The notes beneath the pieces are model-generated. The model was given only the letters and a program-made list of their open reading frames with translations, had not been told where the DNA came from and did not search any database. From an uncultured Bacteroidales bacterium (lineage in GTDB: Bacteria > Bacteroidota > Bacteroidia > Bacteroidales > Paludibacteraceae), in assembly GCA_946404495.1 (NCBI GenBank), contig CAMJDT010000005.1, positions 1 to 64,000 of the forward strand: a stretch of DNA of 64,000 bases. Reading direction: 5' to 3'. Positions within the stretch are counted from its first letter, which is position 1; every line of letters begins with the position of its first letter. A program made the position numbers and the translations under genes. Below are positions 37,935 to 48,962 of this stretch, in pieces.

Positions 37935-39773
37935 ATGAAAAAAACAGTTCTTTTTGTCCTGCTATTCGCTACCTCGCTGGCGGCTGCAGCAATCAATGTG
38001 AAACGTGTGGAACCTCTCTCTTGGTGGACGGGAATGAAGATGCCCCTTACCCTGATGGTTTATGGTGAAGATTTGGCTGACGCGCAAGTCTCTATCGAAC
38101 TCATCGATGGCAAGAAATTGATTGCCGACCAGAAGGGTCTGCTCTACAACGGTCAGCATAATGCCGAGAGCCGGAACTACCTCTTCATCGACCTCGATGT
38201 GCGCAAGGAGGGTACGTATAAAATCACGATGAAGAAAGGAAAAAAGACCACTTCGTTCAACTATGTCATCTCCGCTCGTCGCGATACGAAGGGTAGGGAG
38301 TCGTTCTCGTCGAAGGACGTAGTCTATCTCATCACGCCCGACCGCTTCCGTGACGGTGATCCTGCTAACAACAGTGCGCCGGATATGCTTGAAGTGACCG
38401 ATAAAAACAATATCCACGGTCGTCAGGGAGGTGATATACAAGGTATCATTGACGAGCTCGACCATATCGTGGAGACCGGCGCTACCGCCATCTGGCCTAC
38501 GCCGCTTACCGTTGATAACGATCGCACTTTCTCGTACCACGGATATGCCTGCTCCGATTACTATCATATTGACCCCCGCTTTGGTACGAACGAGCTGTAT
38601 TGCCAACTCGTGGAGCAAGCACACAAGAAGGGTATCAAAATGATTTGGGACGTAGTGACGAATCACAGCGGAACGACGCATTGGTGGTGGAAAGATCTGC
38701 CGTATAAGGATTGGGTGCATCAGTTCAATGAATATACCGGTACCAACAATGCCTTCACGACCTGGTACGATCCCAACGCTTCACAGTATGACTGCCACGT
38801 CAACGCGGAAGGGTGGTTTGATCATCATATGGCCGATATGAACCTCGATAATCCCGATCTGCTGCATTATTTCCAGCAGTGGGCTATCTGGTGGATTGAG
38901 TATGCCAATCTGGACGGCTTGCGTGTAGATACGTATCCGTATAATGAAAAGGAGCCGATGTCGCAGTGGTGTGCAGCCGTGCGTAGAGAGTATCCTTGGA
39001 TCAATATCGTAGGCGAGTGCTGGACACGTCCCGCCAGCGCCGTAGCATATTGGCAGGCTGATGCCAAGAACTTTGACGGCTTCAATTCCAATCTGCCTAC
39101 CGTGATGGACTTCCCTGTAGAGGAGGCTATCCGTCAGGCACTCGAGAACGACGGACAAGGTTGGGGTAATGGTATGACACGCGTTTACGACGCCCTTGCT
39201 ATGGACGGACTCTATGCCAATACCAATAATCTGCTCGTCTTTGTTGGCAATCACGACATGGATCGCTTTGCCGATGTAGTCAAGGACAACGACTTGCGTC
39301 GTGTGCTCATTGGGCATGTGCTGATGGCTACGCTTCGTGGTATCCCGCAACTCTATGCGGGCGACGAGTATGGCCAGCGTAGCAAGGATATCACGACCGG
39401 TCACTCCGGCCTGCGTCAACCTCTGCCTTCTAAGGGCGAACTAAGTGATTCGCAACTCAAACTCTATGAGCAGATATCGCATCTGTTGAATTGGCGCAAG
39501 GGCGAACCCGCTATTTGGAACGGCCGTACGATGCATTTCATGAGTCGTGACAACACCTACGCCTATTTCCGTTATCTCGACAACGAGGCTGTATTCGTTT
39601 ATATCAACGCTTCTGACGAGACGCGTCTGATTCCCGTGGAGCACTACGCTGAGATTTTGCCCAAATACAATCGGGTAGGCTACGAGGTGCTGACCAACCG
39701 CGAGATCGATTTCGGTAAGAAAGAGTTAGCAGTTGAGCCGCTGAGCGTGATAGTCGTTAAGTTGAAGAAATGA
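37935..39773 (+). CDS. GH13 alpha-amylase / neopullulanase-like
   Basis: DVVTNHSG, DGLRVDTYPY, FVGNHDMDRF; signal peptide. Confidence 0.94.
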   Translation: MKKTVLFVLLFATSLAAAAINVKRVEPLSWWTGMKMPLTLMVYGEDLADAQVSIELIDGKKLIADQKGLLYNGQHNAESRNYLFIDLDVRKEGTYKITMKKGKKTTSFNYVISARRDTKGRESFSSKDVVYLITPDRFRDGDPANNSAPDMLEVTDKNNIHGRQGGDIQGIIDELDHIVETGATAIWPTPLTVDNDRTFSYHGYACSDYYHIDPRFGTNELYCQLVEQAHKKGIKMIWDVVTNHSGTTHWWWKDLPYKDWVHQFNEYTGTNNAFTTWYDPNASQYDCHVNAEGWFDHHMADMNLDNPDLLHYFQQWAIWWIEYANLDGLRVDTYPYNEKEPMSQWCAAVRREYPWINIVGECWTRPASAVAYWQADAKNFDGFNSNLPTVMDFPVEEAIRQALENDGQGWGNGMTRVYDALAMDGLYANTNNLLVFVGNHDMDRFADVVKDNDLRRVLIGHVLMATLRGIPQLYAGDEYGQRSKDITTGHSGLRQPLPSKGELSDSQLKLYEQISHLLNWRKGEPAIWNGRTMHFMSRDNTYAYFRYLDNEAVFVYINASDETRLIPVEHYAEILPKYNRVGYEVLTNREIDFGKKELAVEPLSVIVVKLKK

Positions 39774-41812
39774 TGAAGCGCACTCTCGTACTGATATTGC
39801 TTGCTTTGCCGTTCGGGTTACACGCGGACTTATTGAGTGACCTGCTTAAGGGCGAATACAATGCTGAGACTCTTGCGGCTGATAAGCAGGACTCCATCCT
39901 TGCTACGATGGTAAAGTCGCCCGAAGAACCCTGCCGCTATCGCTTGGAGTATGAGAACAAGGTTGGATTGTTCCGTCACTCCTTCGTAGCAGATTGGTAT
40001 CTGGTGGATAACGAGAAAGGTACGCGTACCCACCTTAGCGACGGCCCCGTTCGCGACGCGGTTCTCTCGCCTAACGGAAAGTACGTGGCATACGCCAAGG
40101 CGAATAACCTCTATGTCTATAAGACCGACTTCAATACGGAGATAGCGGTTACTGCAGACGAGAACCCTGAGATCATCAACGGTACCGCCGATTGGCTTTA
40201 CGAGGAGGAGTTTGCCATCACCTGTCTCTTTGCTTTCTCGCCTGATAGCAAGCTGCTGGCCTTTGTTAAACTCGATGAGACCGAAGTACCCTCGTTCTGC
40301 TGGCAGGATTACTTCAATACGAACGAGCAACCGTTGCGTTATCCCGAGCTCGACTGCTTGCGTTATCCCAAAGCCGGCGATCCGAATGCTCAGGCATCCG
40401 TGTGCGTGTATGATATTTTATATAAAGGTGTCAAGACGATGCAGACGGGCGAACTGGAGGACGGATACCTGCCGCGTATCTTCTGGCAAGGTGAGAATCT
40501 CATTATCGAGAAGATGAACCGCGACCAGAATCGCTTGGAACTTCTATCCGGCAATCCCAAGACTACTATCTGCCGTCCGCTCTATCGCGAGCAGAGTGAC
40601 AAGTACTATGTGGATTACAGCTTCGTGGATCAATGGTTGTGGCTCGCTGACGGACGCTTTATCGTAATGAGCGAAAAGAGCGGTTGGGCAGCAGCCTATC
40701 TCTATAGCGCAGACGGAACGGAGCTGAAGCAACTGACGCCCGACGGCATAGACCTGACTGCCCTCTACGGCATAGATGAGAAAGCCGGCAAACTATACTA
40801 TCAGGCTGCCGTTACTCCGATGGAGCGGCAGGCTTTCGTGGTCGATATCAAGAAAGGTGCCATCACGCGTCTGACTGTAGAGGCCGGTACACACGACCTG
40901 CGTTTCTCGTCCGATATGAAATACTATATCGACTGCTATCAAAGTGTAACGACTCCTAATCGCTATACCCTCTATCGTGCGGACGGCAAACTCGTACGCG
41001 AACTGCTCAACAACGATGCCTTGCAGCAACGTTGGGAGGCCCTTGCGCTGCCTAAGACCGAGTTTACCCGTATTCCAACCGAACGCGGCGATACGCTCAA
41101 TGCGTATACCATCATGCCTACCGATATGCAGGAGGGTAAGCAGTATCCCGTTATCCTGATTCAATATAGCGGTCCCGGCAGTCAGCGTGTGCTCAACCGT
41201 TGGCGCAAGCGTTGGGGAACCTATCTCGCTACGCAAGGCTATATCGTCGTAGATGCCGATGGCCGTGGCACAGCATGTCGCGGACGTCAATGGTGTAACG
41301 AGACCTATATGAACTTAGGTCAGAAAGAGGCGGAAGATCAGATCAGCGTAGCGCGCTATATCGGTCGCATGCCTTATGCTGACTCTACACGCATCGCAAT
41401 GATAGGGTGGAGCTACGGAGGTTTCCAGACGATACGGACGATGTCGGAATATAATAGCCCGATTCGCTGTGGTATCGCAATTGCACCCGTCATCGACTGG
41501 CGACTCTACGATAGCGCTTACACAGAACGCTATATGCGTCGTCCGCAGGTGAATGATTGGGGCTACGATCATGCCGACCTTACGTTGCGTGCTCGTGACC
41601 TGAATGGCAAACTGCTCATCGTGCACGGATTGGCTGACGATAATGTGCATGCGCAGAATACCTTGCTCTATATTGATGCCTTGGTGCAGGCCGGTAAGCA
41701 GTTTGAGATGCAACTCTATCCCGACGACAATCATTTCCTGCGTCGTCGCGCGAACTACGAGCATTTGCACAGACGACTGATGCTGTTCCTGAACGAAAAT
41801 CTGGCACATTAA
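39770..41812 (+). CDS. S9 family peptidase, DPP IV-like
   Basis: GWSYGGFQTIRTMSEY; DDNVHAQNT; DDNHFLRR. Confidence 0.94.
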   Translation: MMKRTLVLILLALPFGLHADLLSDLLKGEYNAETLAADKQDSILATMVKSPEEPCRYRLEYENKVGLFRHSFVADWYLVDNEKGTRTHLSDGPVRDAVLSPNGKYVAYAKANNLYVYKTDFNTEIAVTADENPEIINGTADWLYEEEFAITCLFAFSPDSKLLAFVKLDETEVPSFCWQDYFNTNEQPLRYPELDCLRYPKAGDPNAQASVCVYDILYKGVKTMQTGELEDGYLPRIFWQGENLIIEKMNRDQNRLELLSGNPKTTICRPLYREQSDKYYVDYSFVDQWLWLADGRFIVMSEKSGWAAAYLYSADGTELKQLTPDGIDLTALYGIDEKAGKLYYQAAVTPMERQAFVVDIKKGAITRLTVEAGTHDLRFSSDMKYYIDCYQSVTTPNRYTLYRADGKLVRELLNNDALQQRWEALALPKTEFTRIPTERGDTLNAYTIMPTDMQEGKQYPVILIQYSGPGSQRVLNRWRKRWGTYLATQGYIVVDADGRGTACRGRQWCNETYMNLGQKEAEDQISVARYIGRMPYADSTRIAMIGWSYGGFQTIRTMSEYNSPIRCGIAIAPVIDWRLYDSAYTERYMRRPQVNDWGYDHADLTLRARDLNGKLLIVHGLADDNVHAQNTLLYIDALVQAGKQFEMQLYPDDNHFLRRRANYEHLHRRLMLFLNENLAH

Positions 41813-41848
41813 TATTGTATAATAAATTAACCAATAAATATTTGTATT

Positions 41849-42805
41849 ATGGAAAAACCGTATGTTTTAGGTCTTGATATGGGCGGAACAAATTCCGTAT
41901 TGGGTATCGTAGATGCTCGCGGTCAGGTGATTTCCCGTATCTCTATTAAAACACAGCAGTACAAGGACATCAACGTCTATGTTGACACCTTGTACGAAGA
42001 AGCAACTAAGATTGTGGATCCTATCGGCGGATTCGAGATGATTCGCGGTATTGGTGCGGGCGCTCCTAACGCCAATTACTACACCGGTAACATTGAGCAG
42101 GCTCCTAATCTGCCGTGGAAGGGCATCGTTCCTTTTGCAGAGTTGCTCTCCAAGCGTTTTGGTATGCCGGCGCATATCACCAACGACGCCAACGCAGCCG
42201 CAATGGGTGAGATGATCTACGGTGCTGCTCGTGGCATGAAGGACTTCATCATGATCACCTTAGGTACCGGTGTAGGTGGCGGTGTTGTAGTGGACGGTAA
42301 GGTGCTCTACGGTCATGACGGTTTTGCCGGTGAGTTGGGTCACGTGACGGTGGATTACTCCGAGAACGCCCGCATGTGCGGTTGCGGTCATAAGGGCCAC
42401 CTGGAGGCATATGCTTCTGCTACAGGTGTGGCACGTACGGCTAAGGAGATCGTGACCACTACGAAGAAGAAAACCCTGCTTCGTGACCTCGATCCCGACC
42501 AGATTACTTCAAAGGATGTGTTTGATGCAGCAGAGAAAGGCGATGTCGTAGCCAAGGAGATCTTCGACTACACCGGTATGATGCTGGGTCGCGCTTTTGC
42601 CGACTTCATCCATTTCTCCGCTCCCGAGGCCATCATCCTCTTTGGCGGTCTGACCAAAGCCGGTAAGTATATCCTCGATCCGGTCGTAAAGGCGATGAAT
42701 GACAATGTCATGACCATCTGGAAGGATAAGGTCAAAGTGATGTTCTCCGATCTAAAAGAGGCTGACGCCGCCGTCCTTGGCGCATCGGCATTAGCTTGGG
42801 AGTAA
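41849..42805 (+). CDS. ROK family sugar kinase (glucokinase-like)
   Basis: GLDMGGTNSVLGIVD; TLGTGVGGGVVVDG; CGCGHKGHLEAYAS. Confidence 0.93.
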   Translation: MEKPYVLGLDMGGTNSVLGIVDARGQVISRISIKTQQYKDINVYVDTLYEEATKIVDPIGGFEMIRGIGAGAPNANYYTGNIEQAPNLPWKGIVPFAELLSKRFGMPAHITNDANAAAMGEMIYGAARGMKDFIMITLGTGVGGGVVVDGKVLYGHDGFAGELGHVTVDYSENARMCGCGHKGHLEAYASATGVARTAKEIVTTTKKKTLLRDLDPDQITSKDVFDAAEKGDVVAKEIFDYTGMMLGRAFADFIHFSAPEAIILFGGLTKAGKYILDPVVKAMNDNVMTIWKDKVKVMFSDLKEADAAVLGASALAWE

Positions 42806-43485
42806 TGTTTCTGAGTCGATTGTTATATCAATTCCCTACGTTTCTGCAACGCCTCTATCGGGGCGTTGTGTGGCGTGGGGATACCTCTCATAAGTGCGTA
42901 TATCTGACCTTTGATGACGGCCCTAAGCCCGAAGTGACGGAGCCGCTGCTGGATATCCTTGACCGCTACGGAGTGAAGGCTACCTTCTTTTGGGTAGGGG
43001 AGAACGTATGGCGTTATCCGGATATGGCGCGCGAGGTCGTTCGCCGAGGGCACACAGTCGGCAATCATACCTTCAATCATCTGCCCGGTATGAAGAACCG
43101 CCGTATGCTTTACTGCGATAATGTCTTCCTCGCAGAAGATATGATGCAGCATACATTAGGTCCCGATTGGCAGTCTCACCACCTCTTCCGTCCGCCATAC
43201 GGACGTATGCGTCAGCGTCAAAAACGCATCCTTCGAAAGCATTTTACCATCGTGCTTTGGGACTTCATTACGCACGACTATAATCCTAATTATAACAGCG
43301 AACGTATATTGAGCCTAACCAAGAAGTTTGTTCGCAATGGTTCGGTCATTGTTTTCCATGATAGCCTCAAAGCCAAGAATCAGATGCTCTCGGCCGTTCC
43401 CTTGGTAATAGAATACCTACAGAAAGAGGGCTACGAATTCCGTACTGTGGATACGATCATGCCTCGCGTTGACGCGTCCAACTGA
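42805..43485 (+). CDS. Polysaccharide deacetylase
   Basis: YLTFDDGPKPEVT; VGNHTFNH; RPPYGR. Confidence 0.94.
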   Translation: MFLSRLLYQFPTFLQRLYRGVVWRGDTSHKCVYLTFDDGPKPEVTEPLLDILDRYGVKATFFWVGENVWRYPDMAREVVRRGHTVGNHTFNHLPGMKNRRMLYCDNVFLAEDMMQHTLGPDWQSHHLFRPPYGRMRQRQKRILRKHFTIVLWDFITHDYNPNYNSERILSLTKKFVRNGSVIVFHDSLKAKNQMLSAVPLVIEYLQKEGYEFRTVDTIMPRVDASN

Positions 43486-44125
43486 TCCACCCGTACACGC
43501 AATTGATACACCAGAAGATGTATTGCATCAGCATACATCCGTTACCTGCTTGTGCCCACAATACGACATAGACGATATCGATAAGGAACCACAATATCCA
43601 TTGCTCGCTGTAGGCCATAACGAGCAGAACTTGCGCCGCAATAGCCGGAACGGTGGTGAAGGCATCTAGGTAGGGCTGCGGGTCGTCGGTGTAAGTGTCG
43701 AGAATATATCCGGTCGCGAGAGATACCAGGGCGATACCACCTATCAGCAGCATCCACACGCTGCGTTTCAGATGTCGTGTCTCTACGGCCTCCTTCATGC
43801 CTGCACCACGCTTGCGCCATAGGTAGATACCGTATATCTGACTGAGGAAATAGAAGGCGTTGATGCCGATATTGCCGTATAGGTGATTCAGGTAGCAGAT
43901 ATAGGTGTACGTAATGATCTGCGCAAAGCCGAAGAGGAACGTAAAGATATTGCCTACGGAGCAGAGAATGACTGAACAAATACCAAGCATGCCGCTCACG
44001 AGCGACAGAGGGGTGTCAGGCATCCATAGGTAAGCAACCACTTGCACCGTCAGTCCGGTCACGAGAAAGACGGTGGCAAAAATCCTATTTGCGTTTTTCG
44101 TCAGAGGCATCTTTGCGAATGGCAT
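43457..44125 (-). CDS. pnuC: Nicotinamide mononucleotide/riboside transporter PnuC
   Basis: Multi-TM; QIYGIYLWRKR; YLDAFTTVPAIAAQVLL; WILWFLIDIVYVVLW. Confidence 0.88.
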   Translation of the reverse strand: MPFAKMPLTKNANRIFATVFLVTGLTVQVVAYLWMPDTPLSLVSGMLGICSVILCSVGNIFTFLFGFAQIITYTYICYLNHLYGNIGINAFYFLSQIYGIYLWRKRGAGMKEAVETRHLKRSVWMLLIGGIALVSLATGYILDTYTDDPQPYLDAFTTVPAIAAQVLLVMAYSEQWILWFLIDIVYVVLWAQAGNGCMLMQYIFWCINCVYGWISWTRQREA

Positions 44126-45956
44126 CCGGTTTCTGGTCCAGTAACGGGATATTCTTCCAGTCAAATATCTCCTCAAAGTCCCAATTAGCCTTGAGCGTCA
44201 GTTTGCGTTGGAAATAGAAGACTTGCTCCGGCTGGCGTCGCGTCATATAATCACCCGTAGTCCATTTGCCGTTGCCGTCCTCATCGATAAAGAGTCTCAG
44301 GTAGTAAGTCTTAGGTGCCAGATACGTGAAGACGGTACCGTCTCTGCGGGCGCGAAGCGAACGAATCGGTTTGTCGTGTTCGTCGAGCAGTTGGATGACG
44401 GCGCGTTCGTCCCAATCCGCCAGTTGCACCTTGAGCGTAGCATATTCGTTTATATTCTTCACTTTCACCTGAAACGCTTTCTTTTCGTTCATCTTACCGT
44501 ATACATCTTCTATCGCGGCGGTGTCGGCTGATAGTTTGTATTCTGCGCCGGGCTCGAGGTGGAAGAGTACGCGCAGTCTCGTGTGCGCCGAATCCGCCAT
44601 CGTGAGGGTGAATGGAACGTCGTTCCACAATGTATCATGCTTCATCTGCAGGTGGATGCTATCCTTCTCGTAGCGAGCAATAGGTTGGGGCGAGATGATC
44701 AGGAGTGTGTCGTAGACCTCAAATCCCGACTTACCGTTACTCGATAGCTGCAGCGGCGTGCGGGCTTCCTTCTTCTGCTGATTGGCGCGCGCTTTGTCCG
44801 ACATACGCGGAGCGCGATAGATGACCTGAACTGTGTCTGTCTGCGGTTGCAACTCGTAGAGGGAGTCTGTTTTGCTGTACTGCATCTCAAATCGGATCGT
44901 ATCCATCCTGAGGGCGGCGGAATCGATGAGCCAATAGACGAGTGTGTCGTTGGTCTTATTGGCTTGCAGGAGAGTGTACTTGGTGAAGTCCACCCAGTTG
45001 GTGTCCGTAGCGAGGCTGTCGCTCTCCAATCGGAGCGCGCGCAAGGTTGGAAGTGTATCTTGTGGCGCCGAGAAATAGAGTGTGAAATAGTGCGCCTTGT
45101 CGCGTACTGCTCGTTGGAAATAGAGGCTCTTTTTGTCCTCATAGAAGAAACGCAGCAGAATATTCGACGGTTCGTAGTAGTAATATTCCACCGTAGTTAT
45201 GCTATCGGGAATAAGCGTGCTGTCGGCCGATAGGGTATCCTTCAGGTAGATAGTGTCATATACGGTCTCTATATGAATATAAGGTGTGATGAGACTGTCC
45301 AGTAGGGCGATACCTTCCCCCGGTTGGTAACAATAATCGCGGCTCACATCGTTCAGTCCGAACAGGCGATACGTGCCCGGCGGGATGTTCTTTATCGAGA
45401 ACTCGCCTTCTTTGTTGGTCTTACCGATCCGGTCGAAGGGCAGTCGTTCAAAGGCGGTGTCGTTGAGATTGCTGTGATAGCCTACTATGACGCCCGATAT
45501 CGGATTCAGGTTCTCTGCATTAATCATCATCCCGTATATCTCGAGCGAGTCAATGTGATTGCCGGTCGAGAAGGAGTAATGATAGTCGTTCAGAGGATTG
45601 CGTTCGTTGTTATCGCGCAAGGCTTCGCCAAAGTCGATGGTATAGGTTGTGCTATCCTTGAGGGGTTCCTTGAACTCGATGCGCACTTTCTTGCCCACGG
45701 CTTTGATCTCCGGAGGATACTGTTGAGGAGGCGATACCAGCACGTTTTTGCTGACGTCGTCGAGTACGATATACTCATCGAACTGAATCTCAATTCGTTT
45801 GGCATCAAAACCGAGCGTACCGTTCTCGGGAGTCTCTTTCATGACGCGTGGAGGCGTCTCATCTTTCGGACCGCCTTGCGGACCCAAACCCCTGTTCGCG
45901 CAGGCATTCATCAATGCCAGCACAACGGCAATATATATGTACCTTTCACTTTTCAC
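44085..45956 (-). CDS. Ig-like domain lipoprotein
   Basis: Lipobox LMNACAN; GGPKDETPPRVMKETPENGT...FDEYIVLDDVSKNVLVSPP. Confidence 0.85.
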   Translation of the reverse strand: MKSERYIYIAVVLALMNACANRGLGPQGGPKDETPPRVMKETPENGTLGFDAKRIEIQFDEYIVLDDVSKNVLVSPPQQYPPEIKAVGKKVRIEFKEPLKDSTTYTIDFGEALRDNNERNPLNDYHYSFSTGNHIDSLEIYGMMINAENLNPISGVIVGYHSNLNDTAFERLPFDRIGKTNKEGEFSIKNIPPGTYRLFGLNDVSRDYCYQPGEGIALLDSLITPYIHIETVYDTIYLKDTLSADSTLIPDSITTVEYYYYEPSNILLRFFYEDKKSLYFQRAVRDKAHYFTLYFSAPQDTLPTLRALRLESDSLATDTNWVDFTKYTLLQANKTNDTLVYWLIDSAALRMDTIRFEMQYSKTDSLYELQPQTDTVQVIYRAPRMSDKARANQQKKEARTPLQLSSNGKSGFEVYDTLLIISPQPIARYEKDSIHLQMKHDTLWNDVPFTLTMADSAHTRLRVLFHLEPGAEYKLSADTAAIEDVYGKMNEKKAFQVKVKNINEYATLKVQLADWDERAVIQLLDEHDKPIRSLRARRDGTVFTYLAPKTYYLRLFIDEDGNGKWTTGDYMTRRQPEQVFYFQRKLTLKANWDFEEIFDWKNIPLLDQKPDAIRKDASDEKRK

Positions 45957-45971
45957 TTTTCACTTTTCAAT
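45942..45971 (-). repeat. Heptamer array (minus strand AGTGAAA x4)
   Basis: Contains S41 peptidase TGA and the GTG of the downstream lipoprotein (GTGA overlap). Confidence 0.93.
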
Positions 45972-47521
45972 TCTTCTTTGGCTTTCTTGAGCGTCTTATC
46001 ATAGCGCAGAATAAAGGCTACGCGGCCTCGTTGGTAGTAGTAGCGCTCGATAATTTCCTCGCTGAGCAGTTGTTTTACTTCGTCTTTGCGACGCATAATG
46101 ACCTCGCGGTAGTCGGGCGTGAGACGTACCTTGAGTGCCTTCAGTTCGCTCACCAGCACGGTATCGATATCTTCGTGCGAAGCGATATCGAGTACTTCGT
46201 CGATATATTTACCCGTCTCGGTTTCGTAGGTATAGTTTTTCTCGCCGAGGAAGCGGATAAAGTCCTCCAGTTCCTCGTCACTCAATTCAAAGGTCTCGGG
46301 GCTTGCGATCGTCGGATGTGTAGCGTGGTAGCGGGTAGCGTAGTCGAAGAAGAGTTGCTTCCTGTAGAGCGAATAGGTGATATCCACCTTGCTCGAGTCG
46401 GTCATCACGATGTCGGGCAGGATTCCTCCGGCCGTATCTTTCTTGAGTTCATTCCCTTTCTGCCGCTCGCTGTAGTCGATTGCTTGTATGCATCGTCCGG
46501 AAGGCAGGTAATAGTGTGCGGTAGTGACCTTGAGGTGTCCGTCGTAGGCTACGGGACGAATACTCTGCACCAATCCTTTGCCGAAGGTTCGCGTACCGAT
46601 GAGCTTGGCGCGCTTTAGGTCTTGCAGGCTACCGCTCACGATCTCCGAGGCGGATGCGGTCTGGTCATCTACGAGCAGCACCAGCGGCATACTGCGGTAG
46701 AGCGGGGTAGCGGATGTCGTATAGACGCGATTGGATTGCGGTATCTTACCTTTGGTGCTGACCACGTCCGTACCTTTGTCCACAAAGTATCCTACGATAC
46801 GTATCGCCTCATCGATGATGCCGCCACCGTTGCCACGCAGGTCGATCACAAGTTTCTCAATGCCCTGATTCTTCACCATATCTTCTACGGCCAGCAGGAA
46901 ATCTTGCGACGATGATGAGGTGAACTCCGAGAAGAGGATATATCCGATCTTATTATCTAATGCTGTGTAGTAAGTCACGGCGGGCATATGAATCTCGCTA
47001 CGGAGGAACCGACGCACGATGACGCTGTCCACGCCTTCGCGGCGCAGTTTGATGCAGACCTCTGTACCGGGTTTGCCACGCAGTTGGTCGCTCACTTCTT
47101 TGGTATTCTTCTTGAAGCAATCCATCCCGTCCACTTCGAGGAGCGTATCGCCGGCCTGAATATCGTTCATAGCCGCGGGCATACCTTCGTACGGCTCGCT
47201 GATGACTACTACCGAGTCGCGTTGCATGATGATAGCACCTATGCCGCCGTACTTACCTGTGGTCATCATCTTGAGGCTCTCGTCCTCTTCCTTGGGGATA
47301 TAGACAGTATAAGGATCTATTTTATAGAGCATCTGATTGATAGCCGTCTTGGTCAGCAGGTTATAATCCAAGGTGTCGGTATAGTTCATATCCAGCTGAC
47401 GCATCACGTCGGTATAGATGCCGACACACTTATGGATATCTGCCGTTTCGGGTTCGTCGGCGCGTACGTACAAACTTAGGCTCACAAGGAGCGCGAGTGA
47501 GAGTATTCTGATCTGTTTCAT
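45953..47521 (-). CDS. S41 family C-terminal processing peptidase
   Basis: PDZ domain; LRGNGGGIIDEAIRI; LVDDQTASASEIVSGSLQD; TFGKGLVQ. Confidence 0.94.
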   Translation of the reverse strand: MKQIRILSLALLVSLSLYVRADEPETADIHKCVGIYTDVMRQLDMNYTDTLDYNLLTKTAINQMLYKIDPYTVYIPKEEDESLKMMTTGKYGGIGAIIMQRDSVVVISEPYEGMPAAMNDIQAGDTLLEVDGMDCFKKNTKEVSDQLRGKPGTEVCIKLRREGVDSVIVRRFLRSEIHMPAVTYYTALDNKIGYILFSEFTSSSSQDFLLAVEDMVKNQGIEKLVIDLRGNGGGIIDEAIRIVGYFVDKGTDVVSTKGKIPQSNRVYTTSATPLYRSMPLVLLVDDQTASASEIVSGSLQDLKRAKLIGTRTFGKGLVQSIRPVAYDGHLKVTTAHYYLPSGRCIQAIDYSERQKGNELKKDTAGGILPDIVMTDSSKVDITYSLYRKQLFFDYATRYHATHPTIASPETFELSDEELEDFIRFLGEKNYTYETETGKYIDEVLDIASHEDIDTVLVSELKALKVRLTPDYREVIMRRKDEVKQLLSEEIIERYYYQRGRVAFILRYDKTLKKAKEELKSEK

Positions 47522-47967
47522 ATTTGTGATTGGGGTAGGTAGGGGGTTATATCTTTGTGGTAACTGTAGAGGTCGCGCACGAGTGTCGAACTGACGTGTG
47601 CGTACTCCGGACGGGTGTAGAGCAGTATCGTCTCTACGTCGCCCAACTGCTTATTGGCCTCGGCCATATTACGTTCGTATTCGAAGTCTGCCACGCAGCG
47701 AATGCCTCGCAGGATGAATTGCGCATCGTGTTCGCGAGCGAAATCCACCGTCAGACTATCGTATACCTCCACCTCTACGCGAGGGTTATCGCGGAAGACA
47801 CGATGAATGGCATCCAGCCGTTGCTGCAGGGGGAAGCACTCCTTCTTCTCGCTATTGCGACCGATACCAATCACAATCTTATCGAAGAGATCGAGTCCGC
47901 GGATGACGATGTCGTAGTGTCCTATCGTAAAGGGGTCAAACGACCCGGGAAAAATAGCAGTTCTCAT
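47518..47967 (-). CDS. coaD: Pantetheine-phosphate adenylyltransferase
   Basis: AIFPGSFDPFTIGHYDI; SSTLVRDL. Confidence 0.96.
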   Translation of the reverse strand: MRTAIFPGSFDPFTIGHYDIVIRGLDLFDKIVIGIGRNSEKKECFPLQQRLDAIHRVFRDNPRVEVEVYDSLTVDFAREHDAQFILRGIRCVADFEYERNMAEANKQLGDVETILLYTRPEYAHVSSTLVRDLYSYHKDITPYLPQSQI

Positions 47968-48962
47968 TGTAGTGCAGCTTGTTTGTTGATAACGGGATTA
48001 TTGTACATCTCATGAAGTTTGTCCATGAGGAAGGCTTCATCCTTGTTGGGGATATCGATAAGCGCAAGACGACTCTTCAAGTAGGCCTCAAACTCGGGCG
48101 AGGTACGGTCGTAGTCCTCGTAGTTAGCATGAATCTGATGGTCTATCTGCCGGCAGATGGCATCGATCTGCTGATTGCGGTTCATCGTGCGCAGCTCCTC
48201 TTCGTTGGCATCGATCCAACCATTGATAGAAGGCGTGAAGTGATAGACCACGCGACCTTTCTGCCCCTTGATACCGGTAGCCATCGATAGGATATCGTCC
48301 TGCTTCGTCTTCTTCCACGTTGCATCATCCCGCTTGAGTTGCATCTCCTGTGCCTTGAGGTAGTCGCAGGGATCGTACTCGTAGTTGATGCTGACGGGAC
48401 AGATATTGAGTTCGCGTACCTTCTGCAGTAGGTCTTTCGATTCGCCGGACATCGTGAGCATCTTGATGACCGAGGGCTGCGTGCGGTCGTTGCCGTCTTT
48501 GGCGCGACCTTCCCGTTGCGCCAGCCATACGGAGCGACCGTGCTCAATCTGCTCGCGGATATATTCCGAGAGTAGTTGTGAGTTAGCCATCTGTTCGTGC
48601 AGTCCCTTGCTGTCGCGAATGACGACGAAACAACGCATCAGCCTAACCACCGGTTCGATCCACCATTTGCCGAACAAATTATTTCCGATGCCCATAAATG
48701 GCCGAATATTCTTCTCCTGACGCAGCATGACGCTCATATAGGCCGCGTCCAGCACGATGTCACGATGGTTGGTCAGAAACAGATGCCCGGGATGCTTCGG
48801 AAAGGGCCAAAAGCGTTGACGAACGTGCTCTGCCCCCTTGACACGGACCGACGAAGTGGTACGGTGCATATTGAGGTAGATGCCCGGAAAGACGATAGGC
48901 CAGTCGATTAATTGCAGCAGCCAGCCGCAACGATAGGCACGTATTTTGCTGAATTTATCCAT
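47964..48962 (-). CDS. Lysophospholipid acyltransferase-like protein
   Basis: LFLTNHRDIVLDAAY; AQREGRAKDG. Confidence 0.85.
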   Translation of the reverse strand: MDKFSKIRAYRCGWLLQLIDWPIVFPGIYLNMHRTTSSVRVKGAEHVRQRFWPFPKHPGHLFLTNHRDIVLDAAYMSVMLRQEKNIRPFMGIGNNLFGKWWIEPVVRLMRCFVVIRDSKGLHEQMANSQLLSEYIREQIEHGRSVWLAQREGRAKDGNDRTQPSVIKMLTMSGESKDLLQKVRELNICPVSINYEYDPCDYLKAQEMQLKRDDATWKKTKQDDILSMATGIKGQKGRVVYHFTPSINGWIDANEEELRTMNRNQQIDAICRQIDHQIHANYEDYDRTSPEFEAYLKSRLALIDIPNKDEAFLMDKLHEMYNNPVINKQAALQ